A DNA stretch of 64,000 bases from Bog-756 sp963830165 (GCA_963830165.1 CAWHKZ010000011.1:62001-126000), one strand, 5' to 3'. Numbered from the stretch's first letter, positions 25,862 through 36,152 are shown. Numbers and translations are program-made. Notes: generated by a model from the letters alone, not told the origin.

Positions 25862-25984
25862 GATACTTCAGCCTAGAACCGGCTGCGCGCATCAGGTAGG
25901 TCGGGAGGCGGGTATTTCGTCCCTATTTTCCAGGTCATTCCGCCCTATGACTGGTGTATCCGGACTGCGTGGTGGCCCCGCTCC

Positions 25985-27109
25985 TCAGTTGGTGGCGGGT
26001 AGTCGGCGCGGCATGGGCACGGCCGTTTCCGGCCAGCGCTTGCGGCTCACCCGGGCCAGCCGGTGGAGCAGGGCGATGGCCGCCGGATCGTCGTCGCCCG
26101 GACGCGTCTCGACCGCCCCGTCGGCGATCATCCCCTGGAGCAGTTCGCGACCCTTGTCGGTGCGCACGATGGTGAGCGTCCAGTCGAGGAACGAACCGAT
26201 GCCCCCCGTCGAGATGTCCGCGTGTTCCGCCGCGAAGTCGGGACACGAGGTGCATCCCTCGCGGGTCCAGGCGTGGGCCTCCTTGAGCGGGATCTCGTGG
26301 AAGCCGCCGTCCTTGGTCCAGACCTGGAAGACGCCCTTGATGTTCATCTTGGCGATGTCGGCCCGGGCGATGCCGTACTTGGCCTCGAAGAGCTCGGGGA
26401 AGATGGCGTCGTCGAACGTCTTCGAGCACATGAGTCCGATGGTGAGCGACAGCCGCCGGGCGATCTTGCCCGCCTTGCGGGCCTGCATGATGGGCGGGGC
26501 CGACGCCTGGCAGCCCATGCCCACCAGGGCGATCCGTTCGGCGCCGCCTTCGATGGCCTCGGGGTAGGCGAGGGTGTTGGCCGAGTAGGTGTAGCGGGAA
26601 CCGGCGGCGGCCAGGACCTGCTCCCGGGTGGTGGCGACGGTCGGCCGGGCCTTCCAGGTGGAGCCGTCGCCCTCGAGGTCGGACACCAGCGCGGCGTCGA
26701 TGACGTCATGTTCGAGGGCCCAGATCAGCAGCGCCGAGACAAGGCCGCCGTCCTGGCCCGCCTCGTGCACCTCGGGGTCGGTGGCTCGGACCAGCAGTAC
26801 GTCCGACGAGATGCCGGCCACCTCCTCATCGGTCCGCTCACGGCCGAACAGATGGGTGTCGATCTCGGGCTCCCACATACGGAAGCGGGGGCAGGCCCGG
26901 GTGCACATCGTGCAGCCCTTGACCCCGTGGGTGCAGCTGTCGGGACCGCCGTCGGCGTCGATGTGGAACGGCTTGTACCGGCCGCCGGTGTCGTCGTAGG
27001 AGAGGACGTCGTAGGGACAGGCCACCACGCAGGCCGCACAGCCCGTGCACAGCCCCGACGTCACGACCTCGGTGAGCAGTTCTGACCAGTGCGGCTTTTC
27101 GGGCGGCAT
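25985..27109 (-). CDS. Coenzyme F420 hydrogenase/dehydrogenase beta-subunit family protein
   Basis: 374 residues. Two 4Fe-4S ferredoxin motifs are near the N-terminus: SGLCTGCAACVVACPYD (about 20-33) and CTMCTRACPRF (about 65-75). They are followed by the FrhB/FdhB flavin domain: DGGLVSALLIWALEHDVIDA, GSRYTYSANT, ERIALVGMGCQASAP and GLMCSKTFD. Enzymes of this family pass electrons between F420 and an Fe-S/flavin centre. The ATG at 27109 is preferred by a TAGGGT box 7 nt upstream and by family length; the frame extends further. It is divergent from the Fpg-like gene. The partner redox protein is not in the window. Confidence 0.88.
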   Translation of the reverse strand: MPPEKPHWSELLTEVVTSGLCTGCAACVVACPYDVLSYDDTGGRYKPFHIDADGGPDSCTHGVKGCTMCTRACPRFRMWEPEIDTHLFGRERTDEEVAGISSDVLLVRATDPEVHEAGQDGGLVSALLIWALEHDVIDAALVSDLEGDGSTWKARPTVATTREQVLAAAGSRYTYSANTLAYPEAIEGGAERIALVGMGCQASAPPIMQARKAGKIARRLSLTIGLMCSKTFDDAIFPELFEAKYGIARADIAKMNIKGVFQVWTKDGGFHEIPLKEAHAWTREGCTSCPDFAAEHADISTGGIGSFLDWTLTIVRTDKGRELLQGMIADGAVETRPGDDDPAAIALLHRLARVSRKRWPETAVPMPRRLPATN

Positions 27110-27116
27110 GGGGCAC

Positions 27117-27122
27117 ACCCTA
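27117..27122 (-). promoter_or_regulatory. Putative -10 box (leaderless) of the F420-type gene
   Basis: TAGGGT on the minus strand ends 7 nt before the ATG at 27109. It shares the 81-bp divergent gap with a plus-strand box at 27179-27184. Confidence 0.45.
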
Positions 27123-27178
27123 CCGTCCGCCCCCCGTGTTGACGGGACCGGCCAGGGGGACTGCGGCACCGGGTTGAC

Positions 27179-27184
27179 TACCCT
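27179..27184 (+). promoter_or_regulatory. Putative -10 box (leaderless) of the Fpg-like gene
   Basis: TACCCT ends 6 nt before the GTG at 27191, with no ribosome site visible upstream. Confidence 0.45.
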
Positions 27185-27190
27185 CGCGGC

Positions 27191-27973
27191 GTGCCCGAGA
27201 TGCTCGAGGTGGAGCGCTACCGGACCCTGGCCGAGGCTGCCCTCGGTCGACCCATCGCGGCCGTCGATTCACCCGACCGGTGGTACCTGAAGGGGGGTGT
27301 ATCGGCCGAGGTGCTCGGCGACCTGCTGATCGGCCGCCGGCTGACCGCGGCCCGCCGGATCGGCAAACTGCTCCTGCTCGACGTCGACGACGGCCAGGTG
27401 CTGGGGGTCCGGTTCGGCATGACCGGATCGCTGCTCGTCGACGGCTCAGACGCGGTGGGCCGGCTCCTGTACTCGTCCGACCACTACGACGCGGCGTGGG
27501 ATCGCTGGTCGCTCACGTTCACCGACGGCGGGCGTCTCGTGGTCCACGACCCCCGGCGTCTGGGCGGTGTGACCCTGGACCCGGACCTCTCCCACCTCGG
27601 CCCTGATGCCGCCTCGCTGGGGGTCGCCCAACTGGGGCGTGTCCTGGCCGGTTCGTCGGCACCACTCAAGGCCCGACTGCTGGACCAGTCCCGGATTGCC
27701 GGGGTGGGCAATCTCATCGCCGACGAGGTGCTGTGGCGGGCCGGGCTGTCACCGTTGCGTCCGGCATCGTCGCTCGCCCCGGCCGAAGTCCGCCGGTTGC
27801 AGCGCCACCTCGGGCGCACCCTCGCCGACCTGACCGATCGGGGCGGGTCTCACACCGGTGACCTCATGGACGAGCGGCACGCCGGCGGAGTTTGCCCGAA
27901 GGACGGGAACCCGCTCGAGCGGGCGACCGTCGGAGGTCGGACGACGTGGTGGTGCCCCACTCACCAGAGGTGA
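27191..27973 (+). CDS. Fpg/Nei-family DNA glycosylase-AP lyase
   Basis: 260 residues. The mature N-terminus should be PEMLEVERYR, in which Pro2 and Glu3 are the catalytic Pro/Glu of the family (usual form PELPEVE), which fixes the GTG at 27191. A helix-two-turn-helix is at GVGNLIADEVLWRAG (about 175-190). The C-terminal zinc finger normally carries four cysteines; here it reads Cys235, Asp238, Cys255 and His258, so two ligands differ. The enzyme should excise oxidised bases. A related group of Actinobacteria has similarly altered fingers, so it may be a non-8-oxoG specialist. Divergent from the F420-type gene and convergent with the HNH gene, 3 bp apart. Confidence 0.85.
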   Translation: MPEMLEVERYRTLAEAALGRPIAAVDSPDRWYLKGGVSAEVLGDLLIGRRLTAARRIGKLLLLDVDDGQVLGVRFGMTGSLLVDGSDAVGRLLYSSDHYDAAWDRWSLTFTDGGRLVVHDPRRLGGVTLDPDLSHLGPDAASLGVAQLGRVLAGSSAPLKARLLDQSRIAGVGNLIADEVLWRAGLSPLRPASSLAPAEVRRLQRHLGRTLADLTDRGGSHTGDLMDERHAGGVCPKDGNPLERATVGGRTTWWCPTHQR

Positions 27974-27976
27974 GGC

Positions 27977-29653
27977 TCAGAACAGGGGCGGACCGTCGGG
28001 CGGACCGTCGGTCGGATCGTCAGGCGGGTCGTCGGGTGGGTCGTCGGGCCGGTCCAGTCCGAGGTCCGGCTCCTGGCCGAAGGCGGGTTGGGGCGTGAAG
28101 GACCACCCCGGGTCCTCGTCGCTCGGCCCGTGGCGTCGGAGGATCCAACCGTCGTAGGTCTTCAGCCGGTGGTGGTGGGTGCACAGCAGGGCCAGGTTGT
28201 CGAGAGCGGTCGGCCCGCCCCCGGCCAGGGGCTCGACGTGGTCGATCTCCAGTCCGTAGGGCATCGCACAGCCCGGCACCACGCAGGTCCGGTCCCGGAA
28301 GGCCAAGGCGATGCGCAGCCGCTTGTTGACGGTCCGGCCCAGGTGGCTGACGGCCCGGATGTCGCCGGCCTCGCAGAACAGCACGTTCAGGTCCGAGTCG
28401 AGGGCCAGGGCCCGGGCCAGGGGCACGGGGATGGGCCCCATGCCGTCGAGCTCGCACAGCTCACCGGGGCCGGCCCGCCCGCGGCGCAGGGCCTCCAGGT
28501 CCACCCGGACGATGACCGTGGCGGCCGGCGGTCGGTCGACGAGGTCGTCGGCACCCCGCAGGCCGCTGTCGCCGGCCGGCGTCGGATCGCCACCCGTGGC
28601 CGCCGGACCCGAGGTGGTGGCCCGGCCCGGACCGCCCGCCCCGCTCGACCGGACCGAACCGCCCGGACCGCCCGACCCGCTCGGACCGCCCGCCCCGCTC
28701 GGACCGCCCGACCCGCCCGGACCGCCCGACCCGCTCGGACCGCCCGGCGTGGCCCCCCTGGGCGTCGGGGACCCGGTCACGAGGGCGAACAGGGCGTCGG
28801 TCAGCAGGGCGGCGTCGGACTCGTGGGCCACGGTGGGGGAGGAGCCGTCCCCGCCACTGCTCCACCCACCGTCCCGGCCACTGCTCCACCCACCGTCCCG
28901 GCCACTGCTCCACCCACCGTCCCACCCGTTCCCCGGCCCACCGTCCCGGCCGTTTCCCGGCCCGCCGTCCCCGGCCCCCTCCCGTCGGGCGTCCCGCAGG
29001 CGCCGGGCCGCCGGCACCAGCCGGGCCAGCAGGGCCGCACCCCGCTCGGGGGAGTCCTTGCCCGAGAAGCAGAACGCCCCCTCGCCGTCGGTCCAGTGGG
29101 TGAAGTGGCGTTCGGCGTGGATGCGCCGGGCCCGGGCCACGGGGTCGTTGCCCGAGGCCGTGGCCCGGGCCCGCAGGCAGCGCTCCCGGGTGGCCCGCAG
29201 CGGCTCGTCCTCGGATCCGGCCAACAGGGCCGACTCGCTGGCCGGGTCGAGGCGGGCGGCGTCGGTGATCTCGGCGGCCTTCGGGCCCGACAGCCGCCCG
29301 GCCCGCAGGGCCTCCTCGGTCGAGGGCAGCTGGGCCAGGCGCTGGCCCGTCTCGAGGGTGCGCCGGGCCTGGCCGGCCGAGACCCCCTCCAGGTCGGCCA
29401 GCAGACTGGCCGGGGAGCGGTGGCCGGCATGCTCCCAGTGCCCCGAGGCGGCGATGCGGGGGGCGAGCAGGGTCTTGGCCGCCCCCACCAGGCGCTCCAG
29501 CTTGGCCAGTGCCGCGTACAGCGCCGTGGCGTCGGCACCGAGCAGGGTGTCGGGATCGAGGTCGGCCACCAACGACGCCATCGACCCGGTGAGGGTGGCC
29601 ACCTGCGAGGTGAGGCCGGGAGCGGCAGGCCGGGAGGGGGACTCCAGTGCCAT
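27977..29653 (-). CDS. DUF222 and HNH endonuclease domain protein
   Basis: 558 residues. The N-terminal DUF222 domain spans about 30-230. A low-complexity region of about 100 residues follows, made of Gly-Trp-Ser-Ser-Gly and Gly-Gly-Pro-Ser-Gly units, and then an HNH nuclease (about 430-515): FRDRTCVVPGCAMPYGLEID, DHVEPLAGGGPTALDN and LCTHHHRLKTYDGW. A second low-complexity tail of Asp-Asp-Pro-Pro units ends the protein. Proteins of this type occur in many copies in actinobacterial genomes and are not proven to be mobile. The ATG at 29653 has no clear ribosome site. Its 3' end is 3 bp from the glycosylase gene. Confidence 0.9.
   Translation of the reverse strand: MALESPSRPAAPGLTSQVATLTGSMASLVADLDPDTLLGADATALYAALAKLERLVGAAKTLLAPRIAASGHWEHAGHRSPASLLADLEGVSAGQARRTLETGQRLAQLPSTEEALRAGRLSGPKAAEITDAARLDPASESALLAGSEDEPLRATRERCLRARATASGNDPVARARRIHAERHFTHWTDGEGAFCFSGKDSPERGAALLARLVPAARRLRDARREGAGDGGPGNGRDGGPGNGWDGGWSSGRDGGWSSGRDGGWSSGGDGSSPTVAHESDAALLTDALFALVTGSPTPRGATPGGPSGSGGPGGSGGPSGAGGPSGSGGPGGSVRSSGAGGPGRATTSGPAATGGDPTPAGDSGLRGADDLVDRPPAATVIVRVDLEALRRGRAGPGELCELDGMGPIPVPLARALALDSDLNVLFCEAGDIRAVSHLGRTVNKRLRIALAFRDRTCVVPGCAMPYGLEIDHVEPLAGGGPTALDNLALLCTHHHRLKTYDGWILRRHGPSDEDPGWSFTPQPAFGQEPDLGLDRPDDPPDDPPDDPTDGPPDGPPLF
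28854..28925. repeat. Three 24-bp tandem repeats inside the HNH gene
   Basis: Units at 28854-28877, 28878-28901 and 28902-28925 encode repeated Gly-Trp-Ser-Ser-Gly-(Arg/Gly)-Asp-Gly. Degenerate copies continue downstream and 15-bp GGPSG units lie at about 28660-28745, so the linker length is likely variable between strains. Confidence 0.8.
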
Positions 29654-29727
29654 GGGGACAGCATCGCCGGGGGGTGTGACGGTGGGTCCCCCGGGTCCCC
29701 CGGGTCCCCCGGCGCAACGCCCAGATC

Positions 29728-30192
29728 TCAGGCCTGGATCTCCTCCAGGACCTTGGCGGCATGGCCGTCGGCCTTCACGTGGTACCAGGCCCGGGCGATG
29801 GTGCCGTCGCCGTCGACCAGGAACGTGGAGCGGATCACGCCGATCGTCTTCTTCCCGTACATTGTCTTCTCGCCCCAGGCCCCGTAGGCCTCGCCGACCG
29901 TGTGGTCGGCGTCGGTCAGGAGCGGGAACCCGAGGCCGTACTTCTCACGGAACTTCTGGTGCTTGGCGGCCGAGTCGGCCGAGATCCCGAGGACCGGGAC
30001 CCTCGCCTTCTTGAACGCGGCGAGGTTGTCGTTGAACTGGCAGGCCTCCTTCGTGCAGCCCGGCGTGTCGTCCCTCGGATAGAAGTAGACGACGACCTGC
30101 CGGCCGGCGAATTCGGCCAGCGAGATCTCCTTGCCGTCCTGGTCAGGCAGGGTGAATCCGGGGGCCTTGTCGCCGGCCTCGAGCTTTCCCAT
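29728..30192 (-). CDS. bcp: Thioredoxin-dependent peroxiredoxin (Bcp/PrxQ type)
   Basis: 154 residues. The peroxidatic site is YPRDDTPGCTKEACQFND: the first Cys is peroxidatic, and the second, five residues later, is the resolving Cys of atypical 2-Cys PrxQ enzymes. Downstream motifs GISADSAAKHQKFREKYGLG, FPLLTDADHTV and TFLVDGDGTIARAWY are canonical. It should reduce peroxides using thioredoxin. AAAGGAAG lies just before the ATG at 30192. It is divergent from thiC. A second peroxiredoxin of different sequence is at 43642. Confidence 0.94.
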   Translation of the reverse strand: MGKLEAGDKAPGFTLPDQDGKEISLAEFAGRQVVVYFYPRDDTPGCTKEACQFNDNLAAFKKARVPVLGISADSAAKHQKFREKYGLGFPLLTDADHTVGEAYGAWGEKTMYGKKTIGVIRSTFLVDGDGTIARAWYHVKADGHAAKVLEEIQA

Positions 30193-30269
30193 GGCGCTTC
30201 CTTTCGGTGTCCGCGGCCTCCGGGGCCACATGGCCCGGCGTGGGGGGCCGCTTGACTGGTCGCAGGGCA

Positions 30270-30311
30270 CCACGATGGCACAGTCCGGATGAACCGGGTC
30301 GGGCATCGTGG
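30270..30311 (+). promoter_or_regulatory. Structured leader hairpin upstream of thiC
   Basis: CCACGATG at 30270-30277 pairs exactly with CATCGTGG at 30304-30311, enclosing an inner CCGG-atgaa-CCGG element. It lies 36 bp before the thiC ATG in the bcp-thiC divergent gap. It is too short, and lacks the CUGAGA element, for a canonical TPP riboswitch. Function is not known. Confidence 0.5.
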
Positions 30312-30346
30312 GAGACTCGGGCAGCGATCTGTTCGAAGGGAAGACC

Positions 30347-32125
<1,779 letters not shown>

Positions 32126-32139
32126 CCCCGGAGCGCGAC

Positions 32140-32160
32140 GGGGAACGTGGCACGTTCCCC
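32140..32160 (+). terminator. Stem-loop terminator after thiC
   Basis: GGGGAACG-tggca-CGTTCCCC forms a perfect 8-bp stem with a 5-nt loop, starting 14 bp after the thiC stop. There is no T run, as is usual for such GC-rich actinobacterial genomes. Confidence 0.7.
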
Positions 32161-32195
32161 CATGCCCCGAGACACGTACTCGTGAGCCTGGCAGG

Positions 32196-32201
32196 TACAC
32201 T
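32196..32201 (+). promoter_or_regulatory. Putative -10 box (TACACT) upstream of the helicase
   Basis: GGTACACT at 32194-32201 matches the boxes before the SufR-like and rpmE genes. It would give a leader of about 170 nt before the helicase start, common for DEAD-box helicase genes. No further gene is seen in the 252-bp gap after thiC. Confidence 0.45.
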
Positions 32202-32377
32202 GGGAGGTGTGGTCGGGTGAGTGCCCGCCACCGGGGTCTTCCTCATCCTGTTCTTCCGGCCTGCTCCATCGGCTGCGAACGATGGCCCGAGGCGGGCCCA
32301 CAGCAGCCGTGACTCGCACGGTGCTGACGGTCGGCGACGGCCGTCGACGAACGATGAGAGAGAGCTTCCTGAACCCC

Positions 32378-33607
32378 ATGACCACCCTGACCGATCCGTC
32401 GGATCGCGCCGTCGAACACCAGAGCGAACCCACCGAGACCCAGAAGTCCTTCGCCGATCTGGGCGTCGACCCAGCCATCGTGGCGGCCCTGGAGCACCAG
32501 GGCATCCACGCCCCGTTCGCCATCCAGGCCATGACCGTCGAAGACGCCCTCGCCGGCCGGGACGTCTGCGGCAAGGCCAAGACCGGCTCGGGCAAGACCC
32601 TGGCCTTCGGCGTGCCGCTGCTACAGCGCACGATGGCCTCACCGTCCACCGAGCCGGGCCGTCCCAAGGCCCTCGTGCTCGTCCCAACCCGGGAACTCGC
32701 CGTACAGGTCAGCGACGTGTTCGAGCCCCTGGCCGAGGCCGCCGGGCTCCGCACCGTCGCCGTCTACGGCGGCGCCGACATCGAGCGCCAGATCAAGAAG
32801 CTGCGCCGCGGTGTCGACGTGATCATCGCCACGCCGGGCCGGCTCATCGACCTCGGCGACCGGGGCGAGCTTTCCGTCGCCGACCTCGAGACCCTGGTCC
32901 TCGACGAGGCCGACCGGATGGCCGACATGGGCTTCATGCCCCAGGTCGAGTGGGTGCTGCGCCGGCTCGAGCGCGAGCACCAGACACTGCTCTTCTCGGC
33001 AACTCTCGACGGGGCCGTCGACCGCCTGGTCAGCCGCTACATGAACGACCCCGTCCTCCACGAGGTGGCCTCGCCCACGACGACCGTCGAGGAGATGGAG
33101 CACCGGTTCATCGAGGTCCACCAGATGGACCGGGTCAAGGTCTGCGCCGCCATCTGCCGGAGCGCAGACAAGGTCCTCGTCTTCGTCCGCACCAAGCACG
33201 GCTGCGACCGCCTGGTCGAGCAGCTCGGCAAGGAAGGCGTCAAGGCGGGTGCGATCCACGGCGATCTGCGCCAGGTCCAGCGGGAGCGCACCTTGAAGGA
33301 CTTCACCGAGGGCAAGCTCCACGTGCTGGTGGCCACCGACGTGGCCGCCCGCGGGTTGCACATCGACGCCGTCGACGTCGTCATCCACTTCGACCCACCC
33401 GAGGACCACAAGGCCTACCTCCACCGCTCCGGCCGCACCGCACGGGCCGGTTCGGCCGGTCTGGTCGTGTCGCTGGTCCAGTGGAACCAGGTCCTCGAGA
33501 TCGAGCGCATCCAGACGCGGATCGGCATGCGGATGCCCATCGTCGAAATGTTCTCGAACGACCCGCGGCTGGCCGACCTGGTCGCCTGGAACCCCGGGAA
33601 GTCCTGA
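32378..33607 (+). CDS. DEAD-box ATP-dependent RNA helicase
   Basis: 409 residues from the ATG at 32378; an ATG at 32354 and longer starts are in frame and none has a clear ribosome site. Motifs in order: SFADLGVDPAIVAALEHQGI (Q motif), AKTGSGKT (I), PTRELA (Ia), TPGRLID (Ib), DEADRMADMGFM (II), SATLDG (III), VFVRTKHGC (IV), TDVAARGLHID (V) and HRSGRTARAG (VI). It should remodel RNA during ribosome assembly or mRNA decay. There is no extra C-terminal RNA-binding domain, so it is the RhlE-like minimal form. It stands apart from its neighbours. Confidence 0.95.
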   Translation: MTTLTDPSDRAVEHQSEPTETQKSFADLGVDPAIVAALEHQGIHAPFAIQAMTVEDALAGRDVCGKAKTGSGKTLAFGVPLLQRTMASPSTEPGRPKALVLVPTRELAVQVSDVFEPLAEAAGLRTVAVYGGADIERQIKKLRRGVDVIIATPGRLIDLGDRGELSVADLETLVLDEADRMADMGFMPQVEWVLRRLEREHQTLLFSATLDGAVDRLVSRYMNDPVLHEVASPTTTVEEMEHRFIEVHQMDRVKVCAAICRSADKVLVFVRTKHGCDRLVEQLGKEGVKAGAIHGDLRQVQRERTLKDFTEGKLHVLVATDVAARGLHIDAVDVVIHFDPPEDHKAYLHRSGRTARAGSAGLVVSLVQWNQVLEIERIQTRIGMRMPIVEMFSNDPRLADLVAWNPGKS

Positions 33608-33680
33608 GCACACCGCCCCCGGGGCGCTCGTCCTGTCCCGCCCGCTGAACGCTGGCCATGCACACCCCGAGGAGGCCCGC

Positions 33681-34427
33681 GTGGCTGATCGTTCCGAGCC
33701 GCTGACCGTCGATGACGGGTCCGAGGACGTCGAACGGATCCTCGTCGTGACCGCCCATCCGGACGACGTCGACTTCGGCGCCGCCGGGTCGGTGGCGACG
33801 TGGACCGGGCGGGGCATCGAGGTGTCGTACTGCATCGTCACCGACGGCGATGCCGGCGGATCCGACCGGTCCGTGACCCGGGCCGAGGTGGCCGCCATCC
33901 GCCGCGAGGAGCAGCTGGAGGCGGCCCGGGTGGTCGGCGTCACCGACGTCACCTTCCTGGGGTTCCCCGACGGTCGCGTCACCGCCAGTCTCGAGCTCCG
34001 GTCCGCCATCTCCCGGGTGATCCGCCTGGTGCGTCCGGACCGGGTCGTTTCCCAGTCGCCCGAGCGCAACTGGGAGCGCATCTACGCCAGCCATCCCGAC
34101 CATCTGGCCACGGCCGAAGCGGTCGCCTGCGCCGTGTACCCCGACGCCCGCAACCCGTTCGCCTTCCCCGAGCTCCTCGAGGAGGGACTCGAGCCCCACA
34201 CGGTGCCCGAGCTGTGGATCATGGCCACGGAACGGGCCAACCGGGTGGTGGACGCCACGGACGCCTTCGACCGGAAGCTGGCCGCCCTCAGGTCGCACCG
34301 CAGCCAGGTGGGCGACGGGGCCCATCTCGAGGAGCTCCTGCGCAATTGGATGACCGGGACCGCCCTGGCCGCCGGGATGCCCGACGGTCGGCTGGCCGAG
34401 GCCTTCCACGTGGTCAGCACGGTCTAG
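33681..34427 (+). CDS. PIG-L family N-acetyl deacetylase
   Basis: 248 residues. The zinc-binding signature VVTAHPDDVDFGAAGSVATW (His/Asp ligands at about 24-28) and a later HPDH (YASHPDHLATAEAV) identify the LmbE/PIG-L fold, which removes acetyl groups from N-acetylglucosamine-type substrates (MshB, Mca in mycothiol chemistry). The TDGDAGGSDRSV loop resembles the MshB/Mca and DapE-like branches; I cannot assign the substrate. GAGGAGG precedes the GTG at 33681. It ends next to the amidotransferase gene. Confidence 0.9.
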   Translation: MADRSEPLTVDDGSEDVERILVVTAHPDDVDFGAAGSVATWTGRGIEVSYCIVTDGDAGGSDRSVTRAEVAAIRREEQLEAARVVGVTDVTFLGFPDGRVTASLELRSAISRVIRLVRPDRVVSQSPERNWERIYASHPDHLATAEAVACAVYPDARNPFAFPELLEEGLEPHTVPELWIMATERANRVVDATDAFDRKLAALRSHRSQVGDGAHLEELLRNWMTGTALAAGMPDGRLAEAFHVVSTV

Positions 34428-34459
34428 TGCCGATGTCGCCGGACCCGACGGAGGACCGG

Positions 34460-35217
34460 ATGCCGGACCCGGCGGAACCGACGGAGGCGGTGGACGACCG
34501 GCCGTGGGCCGTGCTCCAGCACGTGGCCCACGAGGGGCCCGGAGTCATCCGTCCGGTCCTGGAGGACTCCGGGGCGGTGGTCGCCGTGGTCCGTCTCGAC
34601 GAGGGCGCACCGCTGCCCGACGTCGACGACCTCGCGCGGGCTCGTGGTCATGGGTGGCCCGATGGGGGTCCACGACGACCTGCCGTGGTTGGCCCCCGAG
34701 CGCGACCTCCTGCGCCGCGCGGTCGAGCTCGGCCTGCCCGTGCTCGGGGTGTGCCTGGGTGCCCAGCAGCTGGCCGCCGCGCTCGGTGCCGACGTCACGG
34801 TCGGGCCCGAGGAGGAGGTCGGCCCGGGTCACGTCGAGCTCACCGCCGCGGGACGGAAGGACCCGGTACTCGGTCCGGAGTACAGCGGGCTGTCGGGCAC
34901 CACCGTCCCGTGCGTCCACTGGCACCGCGACACATTCACACTGCCCGAGGGCGCCGTGCACCTGGCCGCCACCCGGCGCTTCCCCCACCAGGCCTTCCGG
35001 ATCGGACCCCGCGCCTACGGCCTCCAGTTCCACGTCGAGGTCGACGCCGCACTGGCCGACCGCTGGCGCCCGTTCCTGCCCGACGGCGTCACCCTGGGCC
35101 CGGACGACGTGGCCCGGGTGGCAGCCGTGGGCCGGCGGATCCTGCGACGGTTCGTCGGCGCGGCCGACCGCCGCGGTGCCGGCGTGAGCGCCCCGGCCGC
35201 GGCGGGACCGGTCATGA
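34460..35217 (+). CDS. Class I glutamine amidotransferase (GMP synthase-like), frame-broken
   Basis: The N-terminus (WAVLQHVAHEGPGVI) starts at an ATG at 34460, 5 nt after GGAGGA. The catalytic part, LVVMGGPMGVHDDLPWL, then GVCLGAQQLAAALGA with the nucleophile Cys, VPCVHWHRDTF and AYGLQFHVEVD with the His/Glu, is read in another frame. The switch is near 34635-34640, where one base too many separates DDLA from GLVVMGG. The catalytic frame has no stop before the next gene; ending at the TGA at 35215-35217 needs a second extra base. The role is a stand-alone GATase1; the acceptor is unknown. The end coordinate is uncertain. Confidence 0.75.
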
Positions 35218-35883
35218 CCGACGACGACCGACGACACCGACGGGCCGGTCAAGCCGAAGCTCCGGGGCGTCCTCCACGAGATCGCCTTCTTCGCCTCGCT
35301 GGTGTCGGGGGCGTGGCTGGTGTGGGACGCACCGACGACGTCGTCCAAGCTGATCTGCCTCGTCTATGCCTGCGCCATCTCGCTCCTGTTCGGCGTGAGC
35401 GCCCTGTTCCACCGCCACACCTGGGGGCCGGTCGGACGCCGCCGGATGCGCCGGGCCGACCACTCGACGATCTTCATCGCCATCGCCGGCTCGTACACGG
35501 CGGTGGCCGGCATCGCCCTGGAAGGGTGGGCGCGCACGACCGTGCTGCTCGTCGTCTGGATCGGGGCCGCCGTGGGCATCACCCTCCGCCAGGTGTGGCT
35601 CGACGCCCCGAAGTGGGTCATCGCCCTGCCCTACGTGGTGGTCGGCTGGGCCGCCGTGGCCGTACTGCCCCAGCTCTTCCGGGCGCTCGGGCCGGCCGGC
35701 TTCGGACTGCTCCTGGCCGGAGGACTGGCCTATTCGATCGGTGCCGTGGTCTACGCCGCCAAGAGGCCGAACCCGGTCCCCGGCGTCTTCGGCTACCACG
35801 AGGTCTTCCACGCCTGCACCATCGTCGGCGCGGTGCTCCACTTCGTCGTGATCGCCGTGTTCGTCCTGCCGCTGGCCACCTGA
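35214..35883 (+). CDS. Hemolysin III (YqfA/PAQR) family membrane protein, frame-broken
   Basis: About 222 residues expected. The main part shows seven hydrophobic segments and the family signals VSALFHRHTW (His/Arg near TM2), RRADHSTIFIAIAGSYTAVA and, at the end, YHEVFHACTIVGAVLHFVVI with the metal-binding His pair. The N-terminal helix RGVLHEIAFFASLVSGAWLV needs sequence upstream of the open frame, and no start codon exists there in that frame. An ATG at 35214 in the previous frame joins it if one base between 35217 and 35240 is removed, giving 3n+1 length. The downstream GTG at 35302 would cut away the first helix. Confidence 0.82.
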
Positions 35884-35912
35884 ACCGGGCGGGACGGATC
35901 GGCCCGGGTGCC

Positions 35913-35918
35913 TACCAT
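35913..35918 (+). promoter_or_regulatory. Putative -10 box (leaderless) of the small membrane gene
   Basis: TACCAT ends 6 nt before the ATG at 35925; GGTGG between them is a weak alternative ribosome site. Confidence 0.45.
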
Positions 35919-35924
35919 CGGTGG

Positions 35925-36152
35925 ATGGCACTCACCCTGTACGGCGTCGTCGCCCTCACCTTCATGATGACCATGTACGCCCTGGAGCGGCGCGGCATCG
36001 GCTTCGTCCTGGCCTTCGCCGTCGGCTGCGCGCTCTCCTCCTCCTACGGCTTCGCCTCGGGAGCGTGGCCCTTCGGCGTTGTCGAGGGGATCTGGACGCT
36101 CATCGCCCTCCGCCGGTGGTGGTCGCTCGGCCACCCGGTGCCCACCGGCTGA
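35925..36152 (+). CDS. Small hypothetical membrane protein
   Basis: 75 residues with two hydrophobic segments (YGVVALTFMMTMYAL and GFVLAFAVGCALSSSYGFAS), the second followed by a short loop and an amphipathic region (GVVEGIWTLIALRRWWSLG). It resembles the small actinobacterial membrane proteins of the DUF-type group near hemolysin III genes, but I do not recognise the family. A TACCAT box lies 6 nt upstream. Confidence 0.65.
   Translation: MALTLYGVVALTFMMTMYALERRGIGFVLAFAVGCALSSSYGFASGAWPFGVVEGIWTLIALRRWWSLGHPVPTG

Noticed and set aside
28640..28930. CRISPR-like array in the HNH gene
   Set aside because: Units are contiguous without unique spacers and stay in frame within a coding region.
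27977..29653. DUF222-HNH gene as a mobile element
   Set aside because: No inverted repeats, target duplications or transposase are found around it; the domain also occurs as single chromosomal genes.
30193..30346. Canonical TPP riboswitch before thiC
   Set aside because: No CUGAGA element and the stems are too short; only a partial likeness around GAACC was seen.
35302..35883. Hemolysin III starting at the GTG at 35302
   Set aside because: This start removes most of the first conserved helix, and the missing residues are encoded directly upstream in the same frame.
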